From: Azolla pinnata | Taxonomy: Eukaryota > Streptophyta > Polypodiopsida > Salviniales > Salviniaceae | DNA length: 26,604 nucleotides | Assembly: GCA_037176905.1 (NCBI GenBank) | Contig: JBBBWG010028113.1 | Span: forward strand, 3,327 to 29,930 | Direction: 5' to 3' | Shown here: in pieces, positions 20,518 through 26,604 of the stretch | Layout of the letters: each line of letters begins with the position of its first letter | How positions within the stretch are numbered: position 1 is the first letter of the stretch | Notes under the pieces: generated by a model | What the model was told of the DNA's origin: nothing | Databases searched by the model: none | The model's input: only the letters and a program-made list of their open reading frames with translations | Translations under genes and position numbers: made by a program

Positions 20518-23500
20518 ATGAAGCCGTCCCTACTCCGTCTGCTCTCAACCCGTGCAGGTATGGCTTCTTTGCTCCGAATCCTAGCAACAAGAGAGAGAGA
20601 TTGCGTGGGTATGTGTACTAGGGAGAGAGAAAGAGAGAGAGAGAGAGAGTGAGAGAGATGAGTCTGGACAGGGGCTTGCATCCGCGTCGGGTCCAGCCCT
20701 GATGCTGGCCGAGGTGTTTTCGCCACTCGGGATATCGGTGCTGGTGAGCTCATCCACACTGCAGAGCCCCTTGTCTCGCATCCATCTCTCCAAAACCTCT
20801 CCAAGGTATCCACCCACTTCCACCCTTCCAATTTCCCGAGGCTCTCGAATGTATGCTTGACGCATCGATGCACATTTCTGTGTCATGGATGCGGATATAA
20901 TGGCTGTTGTTGGTAGGAATTTGATGTCGTCAGCTTTGTAATGCATGGTATGGGTGTGGAAATTTGACTCAGTTTATTTAGATACAGGGGGGAAGTCATT
21001 ATGCCGCGGCAGTATTTCTACATTCTCTAGATACTTTTGGAAATCAATGGATTGGATGAACAACCGAGGTTCTTATGTACGTTTGATGTATTGAGATGTG
21101 TATATCCCAATCTAAAAGGATATCGACATATGTTTGCTTCAGTTATGAAGTGCTTATAGAGTACATCAAATAAGTATCTACTTATAGTACATCAAATGCT
21201 TCCAAAAACTGAAATTGGCCGTAATAAATTTTTTATATATCCTTTAGTACATGTTTGGGAAAAGCAAAAGCACAATTATTTTCTAATTTTCATCATTTAC
21301 TTCTAATCTTTTATAATCTTCTATACTGTTGTTTATTTTTCTATTTCTTTTTTCACTTCCTTTTTGCTAGGTTTCAGCTTCCATTTTTCTTTGTTAACTA
21401 CGTTTTACACCTATTTTTCCTAGAGTATGTTAAATACAGTATTAAACAAATGCAGATAATATTTGGCTTATCAACATTAAGGTATAGTATCATCCATGAG
21501 GTATTAAACGCATTTAAATGTTCAATATGCACATGTAACCAAGAGTATGTTGGGTTTCTGCCAAAGCTCATTATGGTAAGTCTATTATGATGGTGGTGGT
21601 AAGTCCGCTGAAAATGAGAGTTAATGCATGCAATACGTACTTCAAAGAATTCTCTTGCCATGAAGGGCCAGAAGTGTTGCTCTATATGTGTGAAAAGTCT
21701 CTACATTTAGCCCCAGCTGCAAATATGTGTGAAGTATTGGACTAAAAAATTCTCCAAACTCCTTCATCAAAACATGCAAAATATTCAGTTTTGATAAGAG
21801 ATGATAGACACTGTAGCCTTAAAATGGTCTGGTTGTGGCTGAGGATTCTGTTTGTTTACTAACATCTGGCATTGTGGACAATGTTGCAATGATGATCTAG
21901 GATGCACATAATTTGTATCCTGTTACCTTCACCTATAACTTTCACTTCTTCGTGCTTGTACTGCCTCCGATAAAATCAGATTCTGTAGATCTGAAGGTAA
22001 ACAGTTAGATTTTTCATCCTTGCCAAAGTTTTTGATATCAATCCTATTCGTCATTGTAGGTCTGTTATTTTTGTCTTAGATGGTTACCTAATATGTCTGC
22101 TTCAAGACACCTAGAAACACCTAAGAAGGTGCAGCAGAGTTTTAGTCATTGGAGTGACAATGACAAATTACAACCGATCTTTTGTTCCCAAACTTGTATT
22201 GATTCCTCAAAGGTACATGTAACTGGACATATGCTCACAAACAACATTTCAGCAATTTAAAATGTGATTTATGGCTTATCTTTCTGCTTTCAGAACTTTT
22301 ATGTAGTTGAGAAGAGAGGGAATTGGAAAGACTTTCACCAATTTTGTAGGTACGTCAATAAATAAGCCATGAGAATTGCATGAAGTTTTATCAAATATGG
22401 TGATGCGACTAATGATAATTCAAGTGAGAAGTGCTTCAGCTCGTTGTTAACTGGTTTGCATACGTAATGATTTGCCTACTAGGAATTTTTTATGAATTTT
22501 CATAGATTTAAACCCGTAGCAATATAAGGCTCATAGGCATCTATTAGAATATGCTGTGAAATGATGCTGTGGTGGTAATAAGTTTGAATGCATTTGGGAC
22601 TTGGCTTCATGAATGCTACGATGCTAAATAGAACCAGTGTTTAAGGGTTAGGATCACAACACTTGAAGTTAAGAAGCATTCTATTGGAATCATTTTTCTT
22701 TTGAATGTATCCTCCAGCTCTTAATTTGTCTTTATTGCTACATTTTTAGAATTTTTCTTGAAGTCGTTTATTAAGCATTAGTTGAGGGCAAGCCAGACCT
22801 AAATACAGTACGTACAGGCATTACTAAGTGTCAACCCCTCATTCCTATGACATTCTTAAGATATAAACTCGCCATTTTGGATAGCTCATTGTAGGTTGAT
22901 ATTCCAAGGCTGCCAGATTGGTGGCAATATTTTATTTCTGACCTGTTTCTTCCGGATGTGATTTTCAGGAACATCAAAAGAGATGATTGTCCATGCCCTT
23001 AGGTCCGTATACCAGAATCCTTGATTGTGATTTTTGCGTGACCTGATTCATACCTTGTAAAGTTGCAGGGATACATTGATTTGTCTACGGTTGTGAAGAA
23101 TTTCCTTGTTATTATCTCGTTTCATTTTCTGTATTTACTAGCACGGCCATTTAGTATGCATGGTTCTTCTTAGATTTTGCTAATACCCTTTCTACAAGAA
23201 TTAGGCATATCCTATATAATGCTCTGTCATTAGATACCTAGAAAGATTATAGAAGGCATGTTATGATACTCACATGTTTGATGTCATTGGTCTGGTTACC
23301 CTTTTCATGTAATTACCACCATTAACCTTTACGTGCTCGCCTGAATCCCATCTAATGAGGTGTAAATATTGCTCCTTCTATGAGGTCCTTTGTGTGGCTA
23401 TCACATATATTAGTCTAGTCATCACGAATGGAGGTCCAAGTTTCTTATTGTTTTTGTGACAATTGTCTGATGGTCAAATGTGTACAACATTGAATCTAAG

Positions 23501-26215
23501 AAAGAAATATAAGAGGAATAGAGATCAAAGAAAAGGGAAAATAAGAAGTAGGATTCACTATCGATGAGAGGGAGAGTTTTACAAGGGTCACCGAAAATTA
23601 GTTTATAACAAATTATGCAGATCTATGAGGCAGCAATTTTTCCTAAGGTGAAGTATTCAATGTTAAGGGATCCTTTAGAAAACTTATCAGCAAGCAATCA
23701 ACCAATGATTGAGGTTGAGGGAGGACGACAACATGTACTTCTCTTATTGATATAAGTGATAGATTTGTGATGGCAGGCAGGTAACCCTTTCTTCGTGTAC
23801 ATTCCCCTGTATTATAAATGATTACTAACGATGAACAATAGGAAATATCAAAGAAAAGAATGGATTACCATTTTTCAACATCAACCAACCTTGAACAGAG
23901 GATGAGAAATGAACATAAAGTACCTTGAGTGTGATACCACCTAGATATTACCTCATGCAATATGCTGATAGTTGTGAAGCAATAAAAAAACAAAGAGTTC
24001 TGCCTCACCAATAGAGTTTCAAAGGCTTAAGATCAGGGGGTAGGTATCTAGATCCTTCACATAGGAGAACTCCGTGAGGTCCCTAAAAACTATTAATTAT
24101 GTGTTCCATAGGCTCATATTCGTTTCATGTAACAAGTTGTGGGTTTGTCCATAGGCTCAAGGAAATTCGTTTCCCCCCTTACCTGAAAACCACGTGCTTT
24201 CCCCCCTTTCTGCCAATGATATGATTGTGAGAAACCTACCCTGGATACTGGTTTCTTATTTTCTTTCGCATGATACTTTCCCATACACTTAAGATTACAT
24301 TGTCTTATAAGGCCGCCTACTTAACTTTCCACCTCATTTTTTCTCTCATTCTACAATATACTTTTTTATATTGTCTTCTGCGCTATATATTCTCATTTAT
24401 GACTGCATGCATTGTCAAAGCATCTATTTACTCATTGACCCATGGCAATTGCTTTTTTTGTTGACATTACTAGCTTTGAAGTATCTAATTTTTTATCTTT
24501 TTTATCTGTCTTTGCTATTCACGTGCTCCATTTTTTCTCTTTACCCATTCCTCAGCACATGAAGGAGTGCAGCAAACTCATTCTTTTGTTTATTGAGGTA
24601 GAATAGACAAATTTACTCACTCAAGCTATGTAAAGAAGCATAAATCTGTAACCATATTTTTTACGATAAAAAATCTGTAGAGTTGTGCCTCTGGTACGAT
24701 TGGGCCTGAATCATATCAGTGTGGAGAAAAAGGAAAGTCAGCTCGATTTTTATATCTGAGACGTTTGGGCTGAAAATCTGTGTTGGTATATGTTTGGTTG
24801 AAAACTGCTGTTTGCTTTTGTGTGGAGTCAGTGCAACAAGGGTAATTAAAGTGCTGTTTAACATCATTATTATCATCCATATAATGAATGGGAAAGACCT
24901 GTGCCGTGCACTCCACAATATGTTTTATTCTTAAGCTTCGATTGTCTTGGCAGTGAAGAGGATCTGAGGCTTCCTTTTCTAGCACAATGATTTGTTTGTA
25001 TGGTTCTTTTGCGTTGATGGTGCACTGGATTTTCTTTCTTAAAATAAGCCACAATACAAAGTTGCATCTTGTAACTTTTGTGAGGAGTTAGTCCAACAAG
25101 AGCTATATGCTGTTTATCTGTTATTACTATTCTTCATATGATGATAATTTGCATGGAAAAGATGTGCTCCATAATTTGTTTTATACTTAACTTTTAATTT
25201 TCATGGCAGTGAAGAGAACTTGAGGCTTCCTCTCGTAGCAAAACGACTTGTTTGCATGGTTCTTTCAGATGTGGTGCCGATGGATGCACTGGATATTCTT
25301 TCTTACAATAAGCCAGAGTATAATGTTACATCTTGTGTAAGCTCCACTGCTGAAGCAATGAATCTGGTATTCCAAATTTTCCTGGGGATAAAATGTGGAA
25401 ATCTGTCTGGTCTTCTCTATGTTGGGCAGTGGATGTTGACATGGGAAATGTTGCTAGAGGCCTTCAAAAATTCGGATGGCTTTGGAGAGAAGCTCAATTG
25501 TATCCTTGACTTTGTGTTATTTGATGATCGTAATGGTCTGTTAAAGCTGTTTCACGTTTTGTTGATACATCATTGGTAATGCCCCATGATGTGTAGGGCA
25601 TGATTTCGAAGAGTTATACTTGTTTCTTGACCTTTCACTGGAGCTCTCTCTGCTGAGTGGTATATTAGTGTCCTTTCGAGGATCTCGCTAAATTCGTTCC
25701 GTGTAGAAATCCTGGCCGAGGAAGGCACAAATCTTTTGGCAGCAGCTGTAGCATCAATATCTGGGGAAGCAATCAATGGGAGTGCAGTTTATATCCTGCC
25801 ATCCATGTATAACCATGATTGTGGTGAGCTTTACGGAAAGAATTCCCAGTTCTAAAGCAATGTTGTGTAGATTTGGTTTTACTTTTTTCAGCACCTTCAT
25901 GTTATCAGATCCCAATGTGGATATCTCTTGGCCTGTGAGTTCCGTTGCTCGACTGACTGCAAGAAGAGATATCAAGGAAGGTAGAGCTTGAGTTTTTTTC
26001 TGCATGTTGTAGTTTATACTTGCATTGCATTCATTGACACTTGGTTTTGGTGTATAGGAGAGGAGCTGCGGATCACATACATCGATGCCTCAATGCCACG
26101 AAGCTCAAGACAGCAACTCCTGCAGAAGTCCTACCATTTTCGATGCAATTGTGCACGATGTAGAGACGACGACGACGACGATGATGATGGTGGTGGTGGT
26201 TTTGGTGATGCCTAA
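20518..26215 (+). CDS. ATXR4: SET-domain protein-lysine methyltransferase, ATXR4/SDG38-like, multi-exon
   Basis: Exons read from splice sites and homology: 20518-20557, 20672-20805, a tentative tiny exon about 21672-21696, 22115 (or 22135)-22212, 22294-22349, 25210-25336, 25430-25499 (or -25529), 25644-25823, 25909-25980, 26058-26215. Reading phases agree at every confident junction and the joined frame is about 319 residues, close to Arabidopsis ATXR4. Residues 1-13 (MKPSLLRLLSTRA) resemble an organelle presequence. SET-N is GRGVFATRDIGAGELI (about 27-41). A MYND-like cysteine insert (CSIC, FCSQTC, HQFC) and a central helical region with AEWYISVL follow. NHDCDPN (about 240-246) and GEELRITYID (about 268-277) are the SET-C motifs, the latter with the catalytic-type Tyr. 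RCNCARC (about 296-302) is the post-SET zinc cluster. The family transfers methyl from S-adenosylmethionine to protein lysines; the substrate here is unknown. An Asp8-Gly4 tail follows the last cysteine. The weakest parts are the tiny CxxC exon and the end of exon 7. Confidence 0.9.
20592..20660. repeat. GA microsatellite in ATXR4-like intron 1
   Basis: (GA)n run inside the 114-nt first intron (20558-20671), ending about ten bases before the CTGGACAG acceptor. It occupies the place of a normal polypyrimidine tract, so length changes could affect acceptor use. Confidence 0.8.
21672..21696 (+). other. Candidate micro-exon encoding the CxxC of the ATXR4-like protein
   Basis: After the acceptor GGGCCAG the phase-0 codons give Lys-Cys-Cys-Ser-Ile-Cys-Val-Lys, which falls where homologues have a CxxC followed by Lys-Lys. 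An in-frame stop soon follows, so the exon must end early. Possible donors are GTCTCT after 21696 (phase 1, joining AG|AAACACC at 22115) or GTGAAA after 21689 (phase 0, joining 22135). Both donors are weak. Confidence 0.35.
22350..25209 (+). other. 2.9-kb intron of the ATXR4-like gene
   Basis: Phase-2 intron from TGTAG|GTACGT to CATGGCAG|TGAAGAG. AT-rich and without recognisable genes, except for the decayed exon copy at about 24808-25069. Short frames at 24270-24562 and 24661-25067 are not supported. Confidence 0.8.
24808..25340 (+). repeat. Diverged tandem duplication (about 256 bp) covering an ATXR4-like exon and its 5' intron flank
   Basis: Anchors in the same order occur about 256-264 bp apart: CAACAAGGG/CAACAAGAG (24835/25096), GGAAAGACCTGTGC/GGAAAAGATGTGC, ATAATTTGTTTTAT-type text, GGCAGTGAAGAG (24949/25205) and TGAGGCTTCCT. 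The downstream copy holds the intact exon 25210-25336. Confidence 0.85.
24954..25070 (+). pseudogene. Decayed duplicate of the ATXR4-like exon 25210-25336
   Basis: After a preserved CTTGGCAG acceptor the frame starts Glu-Glu-Asp-Leu-Arg-Leu-Pro, as in the intact exon (Glu-Glu-Asn-Leu-Arg-Leu-Pro). It then meets a TGA where the intact exon has Arg of VAKRL, and later small deletions and more stops. The donor equivalent to GTAAGC reads GTAACT. It could be spliced in only as a poison exon. Confidence 0.85.
25337..25429 (+). other. Exitron-like intron of the ATXR4-like gene (93 nt, no stop)
   Basis: Donor TGT|GTAAGC and acceptor TTGGGCAG. The length is divisible by three and the frame stays open through it, so retention would add 31 residues. 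A second in-phase donor (CTG|GTATTC at 25367) would leave a 63-nt intron. Removing the full 93 nt gives the spacing expected from homologues. Confidence 0.7.
26162..26212 (+). repeat. Coding GAC/GAT/GGT microsatellite at the end of the ATXR4-like gene
   Basis: Trinucleotide run encoding eight Asp then four Gly, then Phe-Gly-Asp-Ala and TAA. It begins one residue after the last zinc-binding cysteine. Confidence 0.92.
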
Positions 26216-26604
26216 CTGACTGACTGCTGGAAGCCGCAGGATTAGACCATTCCATTTCACATTCGCCGACTGAAATGGTATGACCTTTTTGAAGTTTGAA
26301 CATGGCTTTTTATGTATCTGAAATTGCGTGCAGTAGGGCTGATCCCTGAATCGATAGAGGAGTTAGTAAAGGCATCAAATGGATCATAGAGACCGATCAG
26401 AATCTGGAAATCAAAAGCCTTGTTAACATTAAAAGAAGACCCCAAAACATTCATGTTAACGAGAAAACCAAGCCCAAAATTTGACATCCATGTGAATTTT
26501 GTTGCAGTATGTGTTTGATTTGATATGGAATCATGCGTTTGTAAGCGGTTACATACATGACAGCTATAAGAGTGTAATTACCTTTACAATGACAGTTAAA
26601 GAGT
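26216..26604 (+). other. Probable 3' UTR and downstream flank of the ATXR4-like gene
   Basis: AT-rich with no convincing open frame on either strand. No clear poly(A) signal could be chosen. Confidence 0.6.

Noticed and set aside
20505..20946. Minus-strand frames of 121-122 codons
   Set aside because: Antisense of ATXR4-like exons 1-2 and of the GA microsatellite (poly Ser-Leu); the plus strand carries clear SET-N homology.
26073..26303. Minus-strand 76-codon frame with poly-His
   Set aside because: Antisense of the GAC/GAT microsatellite at the end of the SET gene.

Overview
The window is nuclear DNA of a flowering plant. The evidence is intron-rich genes with GT-AG junctions, plant-type protein families, a decayed Ty1/copia element, long-terminal-inverted-repeat DNA elements, telomere-like AAACCCTAA motifs and long simple repeats. 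The GC-rich first exon of the secreted-protein gene at 11.56 kb resembles monocot or early-diverging angiosperm genes, but I cannot name the species.

Layout: (1) 1-99 (+), the last codons of an Arg-Asp-rich protein of splicing-factor type, running off the left edge. (2) 1,863-3,699 (-), a two-coding-exon alkaline ceramidase of 255 residues, tail-to-tail with the first gene, with a probable pyrimidine-rich 5' leader exon near 6,438-6,740. (3) 6.8-11.4 kb, an accessory stretch with two related inverted-repeat elements, anonymous AT-rich sequence and a 480-bp AAAT-type array. (4) 11,561-19,631 (+), a two-exon gene for a secreted, cysteine-containing plant protein (Expp1-like). Its single 7.4-kb intron holds a nested 147-bp/714-bp tandem duplication and an antisense copia pol fossil. 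(5) 19.63-20.52 kb, a short spacer with a telomere-motif hairpin, a 72-bp minisatellite and CATGCATG repeats. (6) 20,518-26,215 (+), a complete SET-domain methyltransferase gene of the ATXR4/SDG38 type, about nine or ten exons and about 310-320 residues. It has a decayed duplicate of one exon in its largest intron and a microsatellite-encoded Asp/Gly tail.

The three complete genes look functionally unrelated: sphingolipid turnover, a secreted protein and protein-lysine methylation. The unusual content is in gene architecture: ceramidase metal-site substitutions, an exon-duplication fossil, a stop-free intron whose length is a multiple of three, a very recent 714-bp tandem duplication built from 147-bp units, and inverted-repeat elements placed where a promoter is expected. 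I found no CRISPR array, operon, intact transposon or new multi-gene system. Exon models come from reading splice signals and comparing with remembered family members. No alignment or transcript data were available.
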